Origin: Thiopontia sp964344785
Lineage (GTDB): Bacteria; Pseudomonadota; Gammaproteobacteria; GCF-002020875
NCBI GenBank assembly: GCA_964344785.1
Contig: CAYFOR010000006.1
Coordinates: 1-52,367, forward strand
Direction of reading: 5' to 3'
Length of the DNA stretch: 52,367 nt
The translations under genes and the position numbers were made by a program. Position 1 is the first letter of the stretch. Each line of letters begins with the position of its first letter. The notes under the pieces were generated by a model. That model worked only from the letters and a program-made list of their open reading frames with translations. It was not told the DNA's origin and did not search any database. Positions 33,404-41,734 of this stretch are shown piece after piece.

Positions 33404-35022
33404 TATCGGGAGCGAAAACCGGAGGTGATGGGATAGCGCCGTTCCCGACCAAAGGCACGGGTGGTAATGCGTGCGCCCGGTGGAGCCTGTCGACGCTTGT
33501 ATTCATTGCCATCCACCATTCCGACCACTCGCGTCACAACCGATTCATCAAAACCGGCTTGGATGATCTCTTCTGCACACTGATCCTGCTCAATATAACG
33601 TTCCAGTATCGGATCAAGAATCTCGTAGGGCGGCAACGTGTCGGAGTCTTTCTGATCGGGCGCCAGCTCTGCAGAAGGGGGCCGCTCGATCACCCGCTGC
33701 GGGATCACTTCCGGTTCACCTTCCTCTTCAGCCTTCCGGTTGCGCCACTGTGCCAGACGATAGACCATCAATTTGGAGAGATCCTTGAGGGGTGCGAAGC
33801 CGCCTGCCATATCACCATAGAGCGTAGCATAGCCGACCGACATCTCACTCTTGTTTCCGGTGGTCAGCAGCATGCGGTTTCGCTTGTTGGCGATCGCCAT
33901 CAGGATCACCCCGCGACAGCGGGCCTGAATATTCTCTTCCGTGGCATCCGCCGCCGTACCGGCAAACTCCTCGGAGAGAGTATCAAGAAAGGCCTCAAAG
34001 CTCTGTCGGATCGAGATCACCCGAAATCGGACGCCAAGCCGTTCTGCCTCAATCCGGGCATCCTCCACACTCATGTCAGCGGTATAGCGGGATGGCATCG
34101 AAACCCCTTCAACCTGATCGGCCCCCAGTGCATCGACTGCGATTGCCAAGGTCAATGCCGAATCGATTCCACCGGAGAGTCCGATGATTACCCCGAGAAA
34201 GCCATTCTTCCGCACATAATCCCGGGTTGCCAGCACCAGCGCGCGATAGATCTCCTCTTCACGTGATGGTGTGTGTGCAATGACGCAGCGCTGTACCTCC
34301 CCACTGTCATAGAGGTAGAGCCCCTCTTCGAAATAGTCACCACAGAGCTGCTGCTCGCCATTAGCATCGACCACGAAGGAGCCCCCGTCAAAGATCAGCT
34401 CATCCTGCCCCCCCACCTGATTGACATAGAGGATCGGTACATTGTGGTTGTGGGCATGGTTGCGGATCAGTTGCTCACGCACCCCCCGCTTCCCTGCATG
34501 AAATGGTGAGGCATTGAGGTTGAGCACCATGGTCGCGCCCGCATCCTTTACCTGCTGCATGACATGGGGGTGCCACAGGTCTTCACAGACAGTCAGTGCC
34601 ATCTGCTCACCATCCAGCTTGATCAGTGCCGGTTCACTCCCTGCCCTGAAGTAGCGCATCTCATCAAACACCCCATAATTGGGCAGCTCCTGCTTGTAGT
34701 AACGGCAAATGATCTCCCCATCCAGCAGGGCGGATGCCGCATTATAGAGCGCCCCATCGTTCCCCTGTATTGGGTGACCAACCACCACAATAATACCCTG
34801 AGAGGCTGGTAACAGTTGTTCCAGTGCCTGATCCACTCGCTGAAGAAAGCCTGGACGCAGCAGTAGATCCTCCGGTGGATAGCCTGTGATGGCAAGCTCC
34901 GGGAAGAGTACCAGGTCAGCCCCCATCTCCCGAGCACGCTGAACGTAAGCAGTGATTTTGTCTACATTTTCATCCAGTGAACCCACATGAGGGTTGATCT
35001 GCGCCAGTGCAACCTTACTCAT
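33403..35022 (-). CDS. nadE: Glutamine-dependent NAD+ synthetase
   Basis: Final step of NAD synthesis. 539 residues: N-terminal nitrilase-type glutaminase with triad Glu42 (LFPELAITGYPP), Lys110 (KQELPNYG) and Cys146 (LTVCEDLWHP); C-terminal synthetase with the PP-loop SGGIDSALT and KSEMSVGYATLYGDMAGG. Start overlaps the PilZ gene stop by 4 bp (ATGA). With nadC at 26 kb the window encodes two NAD steps in separate operons. Confidence 0.95.
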   Translation of the reverse strand: MSKVALAQINPHVGSLDENVDKITAYVQRAREMGADLVLFPELAITGYPPEDLLLRPGFLQRVDQALEQLLPASQGIIVVVGHPIQGNDGALYNAASALLDGEIICRYYKQELPNYGVFDEMRYFRAGSEPALIKLDGEQMALTVCEDLWHPHVMQQVKDAGATMVLNLNASPFHAGKRGVREQLIRNHAHNHNVPILYVNQVGGQDELIFDGGSFVVDANGEQQLCGDYFEEGLYLYDSGEVQRCVIAHTPSREEEIYRALVLATRDYVRKNGFLGVIIGLSGGIDSALTLAIAVDALGADQVEGVSMPSRYTADMSVEDARIEAERLGVRFRVISIRQSFEAFLDTLSEEFAGTAADATEENIQARCRGVILMAIANKRNRMLLTTGNKSEMSVGYATLYGDMAGGFAPLKDLSKLMVYRLAQWRNRKAEEEGEPEVIPQRVIERPPSAELAPDQKDSDTLPPYEILDPILERYIEQDQCAEEIIQAGFDESVVTRVVGMVDGNEYKRRQAPPGARITTRAFGRERRYPITSGFRSR

Positions 35023-35582
35023 GCGGATTCCTTCGCTTCAGCCCGAAGCTTCAGCTCTTCTTGCTGTTTTCGCATCACTTCCCGCTCGATGATGGCAGCG
35101 TGCGCCTTGGAGATCGCTCGAAACTGAACGGCCATCTCATACTGTCCATACGCCTGATCTTTTGCCTTCTTGATATCCTTGACCAGTGCCAGGGCGCGAA
35201 TCTCTTCATGGTCTACAAAACGGATTCGAATATCAATCGCCTCACTGGGCGAGTAGGCCTCGCTGGTACAAAAACGGCACCCTCCCACACTGAAATTGAT
35301 CGGCTGGGACTCCGTGGACTCGACTGCACCGCCATGCCCCAGTCTGTGCAGCTCATCAATCTTGTCATTGATGGCCTCCAGCGCGCGGGCAACCTGTGGA
35401 TTGGATGTTTTCAGTGCAGCGATTGTATCCATGACCTGTCTTTCTGCCCGCACCAGCCCCTCTGCCCCCTTGCCATAGTAGATCTCCTCCGCCAAGTGTC
35501 TGACGTTGCTTCTGGGTACATGGGCAATTTTGACCTGGGCCAGATCATTGACCCGAAAGTAGCGGCGTTTATTTTCAGACAT
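35019..35582 (-). CDS. PilZ-domain protein
   Basis: 187 residues. PilZ c-di-GMP motifs: RxxxR as Arg6-Arg10 (RRYFR) and (D/N)xSxxG as Asn96-Ser98-Gly101 (NFSVGGCRF); the helical segment 40-85 between them is an insertion compared with minimal PilZ domains. The C-terminus is a charged helix (REVMRKQQEELKLRAEAK). A c-di-GMP effector with unknown output. Heads the nadE operon, an unusual association. Confidence 0.82.
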   Translation of the reverse strand: MSENKRRYFRVNDLAQVKIAHVPRSNVRHLAEEIYYGKGAEGLVRAERQVMDTIAALKTSNPQVARALEAINDKIDELHRLGHGGAVESTESQPINFSVGGCRFCTSEAYSPSEAIDIRIRFVDHEEIRALALVKDIKKAKDQAYGQYEMAVQFRAISKAHAAIIEREVMRKQQEELKLRAEAKESA

Positions 35583-35744
35583 CTATCCATTTCTGCCCAC
35601 AAGATAATCAGTAACGGATGATACTCGCTACACCCTGCTGATGAAACCGGGTCCTGTTTACAGGCCCTGATGAAAAATTGATCGACGAAACGGGCGGAAC
35701 GGCGTATCATCTGCCTCCTTTTTCAGCAGCACCATCGTCATATC

Positions 35745-36740
35745 ATGCAGATTGGCCCCTACACGCTACCCAATAATCTGATCCTTGCCCCGATGGCCGG
35801 GGTTACAGATCGCCCTTTTCGCCAGCTCTGCCGCAGGCTGGGTGCCGGGATGGCTGTCTCTGAGATGGTCTCGTCAAATTCGCTGTTATGGGGTAGCGAG
35901 AAAACCCGACGTCGTGCCGACCACCATGGTGAGTCCGACCCCCGATCCGTACAGATCATGGGGGCCGACCCAGTGATGATGGCCGAGGCCGCACGCTTCA
36001 ATGCTGGTAACGGTGCACAGATTATCGATATCAATATGGGTTGTCCGGCCAAGAAGGTCTGCAATGTGGCTGCCGGCTCTGCCCTGATGAAGGATGAGAA
36101 ACTGGTTGGGCAGATACTGGAGTCGGTGGTCAATGCAGTGGATGTTCCGGTTACCCTGAAGATCCGTACCGGTTGGGATCGTGAAAATCGAAATGGCATT
36201 CAGATTGCACGTATTGCCGAACAGTGTGGGGTGCAGGCACTGGCGGTGCATGGTCGCACCCGTGCCGATGGTTACCGTGGTGAGGCCGAGTACGAGACGA
36301 TCGCCGCCATCAAGCAGGCAATCACCATTCCCGTGATCGCCAATGGTGATATCACCTCTCCCCAAAAGGCGATTGAGGTACAGCAGCAGACCGGAGCGGA
36401 TGCACTGATGATTGGACGTGCTGCCCAGGGAAGGCCGTGGATCTTCCGCTCGATACTCCACTATCAACAGCATGGTGAGCTACTACCCGAACCCGAGACT
36501 TCCGAGATACGGGATCTGCTGATGGAGCATCTGCGTAATCTTTATGAATTTTATGGTGAATATACCGGAGTGCGCGTTGCCCGAAAACATATCTCCTGGT
36601 ACAGCAAGGGACAGCACCACGGTGCCGCCTTCCGTCAGGCCGTTAACCGGGTTGAGGAGGCAGAAGAACAGTTACAGATGACCCAGGAGTTTTTTGCACG
36701 ACTGATGGAACAATCGGCAGAACAGGAATTAGCTGCATGA
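35745..36740 (+). CDS. dusB: tRNA-dihydrouridine synthase B
   Basis: FMN enzyme reducing U17 of tRNA. 331 residues: N-terminal APMAGVTDRPFR, catalytic Cys in NMGCPAKKVCNVAAGSAL, HGRTRADGYRG, NGDITSPQKA, and GRAAQGRPWIF. Overlaps fis by 4 bp, the classical dusB-fis operon. Confidence 0.96.
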   Translation: MQIGPYTLPNNLILAPMAGVTDRPFRQLCRRLGAGMAVSEMVSSNSLLWGSEKTRRRADHHGESDPRSVQIMGADPVMMAEAARFNAGNGAQIIDINMGCPAKKVCNVAAGSALMKDEKLVGQILESVVNAVDVPVTLKIRTGWDRENRNGIQIARIAEQCGVQALAVHGRTRADGYRGEAEYETIAAIKQAITIPVIANGDITSPQKAIEVQQQTGADALMIGRAAQGRPWIFRSILHYQQHGELLPEPETSEIRDLLMEHLRNLYEFYGEYTGVRVARKHISWYSKGQHHGAAFRQAVNRVEEAEEQLQMTQEFFARLMEQSAEQELAA

Positions 36741-36991
36741 AGAAGGATCGATGTGCCTCCCTGCGTAGCTGTGTACGCACCAATATGGAGGAGTTTTTCA
36801 GCCACCTTGAAGGATCGGAGACCCAAGATCTGTTGCAACGGGTTTTACGCGAGGTCGAACCCCCGTTGCTGGAACTGACGCTGAAGCAGTGTGACGGCAA
36901 TCAATCCCATGCCGCCAAAATGCTCGGCATCAACCGCAACACTCTGAAGAAGAAGATGGATCTCTATCAGATCTCTGCCCGCCAGGCCTGA
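36737..36991 (+). CDS. fis: Nucleoid-associated protein Fis
   Basis: 84 residues (E. coli 98). C-terminal helix-turn-helix GNQSHAAKMLGINRNTLKKK is the Fis signature; dimerisation helices precede it. Growth-phase DNA-bending protein. ATGA overlap with dusB means expression depends on the dusB promoter. The N-terminal hairpin arm is shorter than in E. coli. Confidence 0.95.
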   Translation: MKKDRCASLRSCVRTNMEEFFSHLEGSETQDLLQRVLREVEPPLLELTLKQCDGNQSHAAKMLGINRNTLKKKMDLYQISARQA

Positions 36992-37106
36992 CTGGATAAC
37001 CGATTCAACATAATGAACATGGGGCGGACACAGATCTTTCACCAAGGATATTCTGAACATCGCCCATATTCCCCTCACCCTCTATTTTCATCATAAGGAC
37101 ATCCCA

Positions 37107-38663
37107 ATGAAAATAACCCGCGCACTGATCAGCGTTTCTGACAAGAACGGTATTGTCCCTTTTGCCCAGAAACTGGTGAGCCATGGAGTAGAGATTCTCT
37201 CCACTGGTGGCACTGCCAGACTACTCGCCGATAACGGCATCCCGGTTATCGAGGTCTCGGACCACACCGGTTTTCCCGAGATGATGGATGGCCGGGTCAA
37301 GACCCTGCATCCGAAGATCCATGGCGGTCTTTTGGGGCGACGCGGTACCGATGACGCGGTGATGACTGAGCACGACATTCCACCAATTGATCTGGTGGTG
37401 GTCAACCTCTATCCATTTGAGCAGACCGTCGCCAACCCCGACTGTGATCTTGCCACTGCGATCGAGAATATCGATATCGGCGGTCCCACCATGCTGCGTG
37501 CCGCTGCCAAGAACCATGCAGCAGTGACCGTAGTGGTGGATGCTGGTGATTATGAGCGAGTGCTCTCCGAGATGGCTGACAACGATGGCGCAGTCAGCGA
37601 TGCAACCCGTTTCGATCTGGCGGTAAAAACCTTCGAGCATACCGCCCACTATGATGGCGCCATCGCAAACTATCTGGGTCGTATCGGAGCCGATGGCGAA
37701 CGTTCCCACTTCCCCCGTACCTTCAACAGCCAGTACATCAAGGTGCAGGAGATGCGCTACGGCGAAAACCCGCACCAGAATGGCGCCTTCTATGCGGAGG
37801 CGGAGGCGGTCGAAGGGACCATCGCCTCAGCAAGGCAGATTCAGGGAAAGGAGCTCTCATACAATAATATTGGGGATACCGATGCGGCCCTGGAGTGTGT
37901 CAAACAGTTCGATGAGTCCCCTGCATGCGTCATTGTCAAACACGCCAACCCATGCGGGGTAGCCTATGGTGATAATCTGCTCGAGGCCTATGAACGGTCC
38001 TACAGTACAGACCCCGAGTCAGCCTTTGGCGGCATCATCGCCTTCAATCAGCCGCTTGATGGCAAGACTGCCAAGACCATTATCGATCGCCAGTTTGTCG
38101 AGGTGATTATTGCCCCGGCTGTCTCCGACGAGGCGGTTGAGGTGGTTGCCGAGAAGAAGAATGTCCGTCTGCTGGTTTCGGGCTCCTGGGATGAAGATCT
38201 GGCACGGCTTGATATGAAGCGGGTCAATGGCGGCCTGCTGGTACAGGATGCCGATCTGCTACTGACCAATGAGATTCGGGTAGCCTCCTCCAGAGAACCA
38301 TCTGCACAAGAGATGAATGATCTGCTGTTTAGCTGGAAGGTGGCGAAGTTCGTGAAATCCAATGCCATTGTCTATGGCAAGAACAACATGACCATTGGTG
38401 TTGGTGCAGGTCAGATGAGCCGTATCAACTCCGCACGAATTGCCGGGATCAAGGCGGAACATGCCGGGCTCGAGGTATCGGGATCGGTGATGGCCTCGGA
38501 TGCATTTTTCCCATTCCGGGACGGGATTGATGCCGCACATGATGCAGGAATCACTGCTGTTATTCAGCCCGGCGGCTCGATGCGTGATGACGAGGTGATT
38601 GCCGCTGCCGATGAACACGGCATGGCGATGGTCTTTACCGGTATGCGCCACTTCCGTCATTGA
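37107..38663 (+). CDS. purH: Bifunctional AICAR transformylase / IMP cyclohydrolase
   Basis: Last two steps of IMP synthesis. 518 residues: N-terminal MGS-like cyclohydrolase (ALISVSDKNGIVPFAQ, GGTARLLA, PEMMDGRVKTLHPKIHGG) and C-terminal transformylase (KHANPCGVAYG with the catalytic Lys-His, GAGQMSRINSARIA, DAFFPFRDGID, QPGGSMRDDEVI). AAGGA ribosome-binding site 7 nt before ATG. 115 bp after fis, 42 bp before purD. Confidence 0.97.
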   Translation: MKITRALISVSDKNGIVPFAQKLVSHGVEILSTGGTARLLADNGIPVIEVSDHTGFPEMMDGRVKTLHPKIHGGLLGRRGTDDAVMTEHDIPPIDLVVVNLYPFEQTVANPDCDLATAIENIDIGGPTMLRAAAKNHAAVTVVVDAGDYERVLSEMADNDGAVSDATRFDLAVKTFEHTAHYDGAIANYLGRIGADGERSHFPRTFNSQYIKVQEMRYGENPHQNGAFYAEAEAVEGTIASARQIQGKELSYNNIGDTDAALECVKQFDESPACVIVKHANPCGVAYGDNLLEAYERSYSTDPESAFGGIIAFNQPLDGKTAKTIIDRQFVEVIIAPAVSDEAVEVVAEKKNVRLLVSGSWDEDLARLDMKRVNGGLLVQDADLLLTNEIRVASSREPSAQEMNDLLFSWKVAKFVKSNAIVYGKNNMTIGVGAGQMSRINSARIAGIKAEHAGLEVSGSVMASDAFFPFRDGIDAAHDAGITAVIQPGGSMRDDEVIAAADEHGMAMVFTGMRHFRH

Positions 38664-38705
38664 CAGACTGTTGGCAAGAATGGAATCTGACAGGGAGCCT
38701 GAATC

Positions 38706-39995
38706 GTGAAAATATTAGTGGTTGGAAGCGGAGGACGTGAGCATGCACTTGCCTGGAAGGCTGCACAATCTCCCGATGTGGATAAGATCTATGTAGCCCC
38801 GGGGAATGCCGGCACGGCTACAGAGAACAAGATGGAGAATATCGCCATCGGTGTTGATGCAATTGATGCCCTTGTCGAGTTCGCCAGAAACAATGCCATT
38901 GATCTAACCATCATCGGACCGGAGGCGCCACTGGTTGCCGGTATTGTGGATGCCTTTCATGATGCCGATCTACGCTGCTTTGGTCCATCACGTGGTGCCG
39001 CGCAACTGGAGGGTTCCAAGGCATTCACCAAGGATTTTCTCTCCCGACATCAGATTCCCACTGCTGCATATGGCAATTTTACCGACCTGGACGAGGCGCT
39101 TGCCTACCTGAAAAAAGTGGGGGCACCCATTGTAATCAAGGCCGATGGCCTGGCGGCCGGAAAAGGAGTCATTCTCGCTCAAACCATGGATGAGGCTGAG
39201 GACGCTGTACGTGATATGCTGGCCGGAAATGCCTTCGGTGATGCGGGACACCGTGTTGTGATCGAGGAGTTCCTGCAGGGTGAAGAGGCCAGCTTTATCG
39301 TCATTGCCGACGGCAAACATGTACTGCCGATGGTCACCTCACAGGACCACAAGGCCCGTGACAATGGTGACACCGGCCCCAATACCGGTGGAATGGGGGC
39401 CTACTCTCCTGCACCTGTGGTTACAGATGCCGTACACAAGCGTGTCATGGAGCAGGTAATCCACCCAACCATCAACGGAATGGCAGAAGAGGGCAATCCA
39501 TTTACCGGCTTTCTCTACGCCGGGCTGATGATTGATACAGCGGGGAACCCCAAGGTACTGGAGTACAACGTCCGTTTTGGTGACCCCGAAACCCAACCAA
39601 TCATGTTAAGACTCCAGTCCGACTTGGTTGCGCTATGCAATGCCGCCATCGACCAGCAGCTGGACCAGACCGAGGCATCTTGGGACCCCCGACCCTCGCT
39701 GGGTATTGTACTGGCTGCAGGTGGCTACCCTGAGGCGTACGAAAAAGGCCTCCCCATCTCTGGTCTCCCTACCGCGTCACTGCCAGACCAGAAGGTTTTC
39801 CACGCAGGTACCACCATTCAAGACAGTGCGGTTGTCACTGCAGGCGGCCGTGTGCTCTGTGCCTGTGCACTGGGGGAGAGTGTCTCGGATGCACAGCAGA
39901 CGGCCTATGCATTGGTTCAGCAAATTCACTGGAAAGATGTCTACTATCGAACCGATATCGGTCATCGTGCGATTTCACGAGAGTCCGATGAGTAA
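38706..39995 (+). CDS. purD: Phosphoribosylamine-glycine ligase
   Basis: ATP-grasp enzyme making GAR. 429 residues; GTG start with AGGGAG 8 nt upstream. VGSGGREHALAWK N-terminus, IKADGLAAGKGV ATP-binding loop, NTGGMGAYSP and EYNVRFGDPETQ. Its last 34 bp overlap the convergent ankyrin gene, so the transcripts are antisense at their 3' ends. Confidence 0.96.
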   Translation: MKILVVGSGGREHALAWKAAQSPDVDKIYVAPGNAGTATENKMENIAIGVDAIDALVEFARNNAIDLTIIGPEAPLVAGIVDAFHDADLRCFGPSRGAAQLEGSKAFTKDFLSRHQIPTAAYGNFTDLDEALAYLKKVGAPIVIKADGLAAGKGVILAQTMDEAEDAVRDMLAGNAFGDAGHRVVIEEFLQGEEASFIVIADGKHVLPMVTSQDHKARDNGDTGPNTGGMGAYSPAPVVTDAVHKRVMEQVIHPTINGMAEEGNPFTGFLYAGLMIDTAGNPKVLEYNVRFGDPETQPIMLRLQSDLVALCNAAIDQQLDQTEASWDPRPSLGIVLAAGGYPEAYEKGLPISGLPTASLPDQKVFHAGTTIQDSAVVTAGGRVLCACALGESVSDAQQTAYALVQQIHWKDVYYRTDIGHRAISRESDE

Positions 39996-40579
39996 CTGGT
40001 GATACTGCTCTGATCCTCTTGCCGATTCATGTATCGCTGAAGCAGCCCATCAATCGCCTTGTGCCTTCTCCATGAGGCCTCGCTGATGGGTGATTCACCA
40101 AATGCATTGACCTGGCTGGGATCTGCCCCGAACTCCAGCAATATTTTCACCATCTGATATCGGTTACGCTGGACCATGATAAGTAGTATTGTGTCATCAA
40201 AATGGTTGGTAATCGATGGATCGGCTCCCTGCTCCAGCAGAAACCTCAGCATCTGCGGCGACTGCACCAGATGAACAGCAGCCTGTCCACTGTCTCCTCT
40301 CTGATTGATCAGTGGATGGAGTGGATAACTTTTGCTGAACTCTTGTAGCCTGCTGACTCGATCACTCCAGACAAGCTGGTGAAAATAGTTGAGCTGAGAT
40401 CTGTTCGGGCGATCCAGCTCAACGTTTCGGCTCCACGAGTGGCTCTCAAGCTGTTGCGGCTGCAGCCAGCCACGCATCAAGCCAATCTCATCCCCCAATG
40501 CTTTAACCGTTGGCACCCATGCCATCAAGAGCAACACGCATAGCCAAAACTGGCTGTGCCATTTGTACTCTTGAAGCAT
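39962..40579 (-). CDS. Exported ankyrin-repeat protein, paralogue 1
   Basis: 205 residues with an N-terminal signal (WLCVLLLMAWVPTVKA, cleavage near residue 27), so probably periplasmic. Three ankyrin-type repeats: AAVHLVQSPQMLRFLLEQGA, TILLIMVQRNRYQMVKILL, and a capping SPISEASWRRHKAIDGLL. Strongly similar to the plus-strand protein at 41064-41588 across the repeats (matching IVKVLLEYGADPAQTNAFG with MVKILLEFGADPSQVNAFG). Last of three minus-strand ORFs; 14 bp after a 32-residue microprotein ORF. Protein partner unknown. Confidence 0.85.
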   Translation of the reverse strand: MLQEYKWHSQFWLCVLLLMAWVPTVKALGDEIGLMRGWLQPQQLESHSWSRNVELDRPNRSQLNYFHQLVWSDRVSRLQEFSKSYPLHPLINQRGDSGQAAVHLVQSPQMLRFLLEQGADPSITNHFDDTILLIMVQRNRYQMVKILLEFGADPSQVNAFGESPISEASWRRHKAIDGLLQRYMNRQEDQSSITSYSSDSREIAR

Positions 40580-40593
40580 GACACCGGATACCC

Positions 40594-40692
40594 TTAATAC
40601 TGTAGGTGCGCCTTACCACAATCCTTACAGGCAACTTTCAGTACGAATAGTGCTGTGATGATTCCCAGCACTGTCAGTAGTAATGTTCCCAT
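40594..40692 (-). CDS. Candidate 32-residue membrane microprotein with CxxC
   Basis: ATG with AGGAG 8 nt upstream encodes MGTLLLTVLGIITALFVLKV, a single hydrophobic helix, followed by a short tail containing CKDC and ending in HLQY. The ribosome-binding site and clean helix-plus-CxxC organisation support a real gene; it lies between a 63-residue cysteine-bearing ORF and the ankyrin gene on the same strand. Function not recognised. Confidence 0.5.
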   Translation of the reverse strand: MGTLLLTVLGIITALFVLKVACKDCGKAHLQY

Positions 40693-40724
40693 CTTTTCAT
40701 CTCCTGTAGCTGTCAGTTTCCTGC

Positions 40725-40916
40725 CTAGGTCGCATATCCTTTGTGGGTGTACCCTCCATTATTGGCCATAGTTCGCATGAATACGCGTGTCACCCTTGCC
40801 TTCCATCCAACCTCACACTCATGAGATGCGCCTCCGATCGCCTCATCTGCCTTTTTTCTCGCCTGACAGCTCTGGTCACAGACTGAAAATTTATCAAATC
40901 TTGGATATGGTGCCAT
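40725..40916 (-). CDS. Candidate 63-residue cysteine-containing small protein
   Basis: ATG at 40916 with GGAG sites 8-14 nt upstream. Hydrophilic, three cysteines (CDQSC and HECEVGW), basic middle, glycine-rich C-terminus NNGGYTHKGYAT. No signal or membrane helix. First of the three minus-strand ORFs of the ankyrin island, 32 bp before the membrane microprotein. No family recognised. Confidence 0.5.
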   Translation of the reverse strand: MAPYPRFDKFSVCDQSCQARKKADEAIGGASHECEVGWKARVTRVFMRTMANNGGYTHKGYAT

Positions 40917-41001
40917 GGTCTCTCTCCTGCTCCTGTGTACATGCCTCTACAGATACGTTTTCTGTATAGATCATGTTTTAGTGCCTGGATTGGGCTACAT
41001 C

Positions 41002-41034
41002 AATACGCAGATTTGCGTATTTTATTGCTATAAT
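41002..41034 (+). promoter_or_regulatory. Promoter -10 with perfect inverted-repeat operator before ankyrin paralogue 2
   Basis: AATACGCA-GATT-TGCGTATT (41002-41021) is a perfect 8-4-8 palindrome placed where a -35 box would be, seven bases before TATAAT (41029-41034). A dimeric regulator bound there would overlap polymerase. ATG follows at 41064. No second copy seen in the window. Confidence 0.6.
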
Positions 41035-41063
41035 GAGATTGTTTATTCAGAGGCCAACCCGGT

Positions 41064-41588
41064 ATGATGTCCGATATGATGCACTTTTATAGAGTCCGAC
41101 TCTTTTCGTTGCTTACACTGCTGCTTCTGACTCCCAATTGCCACGCAGAAGCACTGTTTACTGTTGCCGACGGCAAGGTCTTTGATCTTTCTCATTTCCA
41201 TCAGCTGATTCGTTCGGAATCCTGGGACCAGCTGGAATCACTTCCTACGGATCAATCCCTGGAAAAACTGATTAACAGTCGCGGCATGTTTGGCAGAACT
41301 GCGATTCACATTGCAAAATCGGCAGATATGATGCGCTGGCTACTGGAGAGAGGTGCCAAGCCAGCCGCCACAAACGACTTTGGTGACTCGGCACTACTAC
41401 TGATGGTTCAACAAAACCGGTCAGATATTGTCAAAGTACTACTTGAATATGGTGCTGACCCTGCACAGACCAACGCCTTCGGCAATACGCCATTGCGTGA
41501 GGCACAGTGGAGAAAAAACGCTGAAATCAGCAGGCTATTAGAGAAGTCCCTCCAATCCAACCAAGTGCTTCCCTACTTCGTCAAATAA
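41064..41588 (+). CDS. Exported ankyrin-repeat protein, paralogue 2
   Basis: 174 residues: signal peptide (LFSLLTLLLLTPNCHA, cleavage about residue 28), an N-terminal helical region DLSHFHQLIRSESWDQLESL, then ankyrin repeats (GRTAIHIAKSADMMRWLLER, SALLLMVQQNRSDIVKVLLE, NTPLREAQWRKNAEISRLLE). ATG with AGAGG about 10 nt upstream. Diverges from and is clearly homologous to paralogue 1, so the pair arose by local duplication and inversion. Probably periplasmic scaffold or inhibitor; no enzymatic motif. Confidence 0.87.
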   Translation: MMSDMMHFYRVRLFSLLTLLLLTPNCHAEALFTVADGKVFDLSHFHQLIRSESWDQLESLPTDQSLEKLINSRGMFGRTAIHIAKSADMMRWLLERGAKPAATNDFGDSALLLMVQQNRSDIVKVLLEYGADPAQTNAFGNTPLREAQWRKNAEISRLLEKSLQSNQVLPYFVK

Positions 41589-41617
41589 CTACCAGCACTG
41601 TCTGATTAAATCTAGAA

Positions 41618-41691
41618 GGCCCTCAGAGGGTGGGGGAACCTACGAAAGAAGGAGGAGGAGATTCTTTTTCGAAGGATACCCTCTGAGAGCC
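41618..41691 (+). ncRNA. Large imperfect hairpin with GGAGGAGGAG apical loop
   Basis: Outer arms 41618-41631 and 41678-41691 pair at 13 of 14 positions (GGCCCTCAGAGGGT / ACCCTCTGAGAGCC). Inner arms 41639-41650 (CCTACGAAAGAA) and 41662-41675 pair imperfectly. The loop 41651-41661 is GGAGGAGGAGA, three GGA triplets in single strand. It begins 29 bp after the ankyrin stop and lacks a T-tract, so it is not a standard terminator. Candidates: a 3' regulatory hairpin, small RNA with CsrA-type GGA loop sites, or a mobile palindromic repeat. Strand of function unknown. Confidence 0.5.
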
Positions 41692-41734
41692 TATGCGTGC
41701 ATTATATTAGCAATAATTTATATTGTCAACTTCT

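Noticed and set aside
33559..34266. Plus-strand open frame opposite nadE
   Set aside because: Antisense shadow of the NAD synthetase domain.
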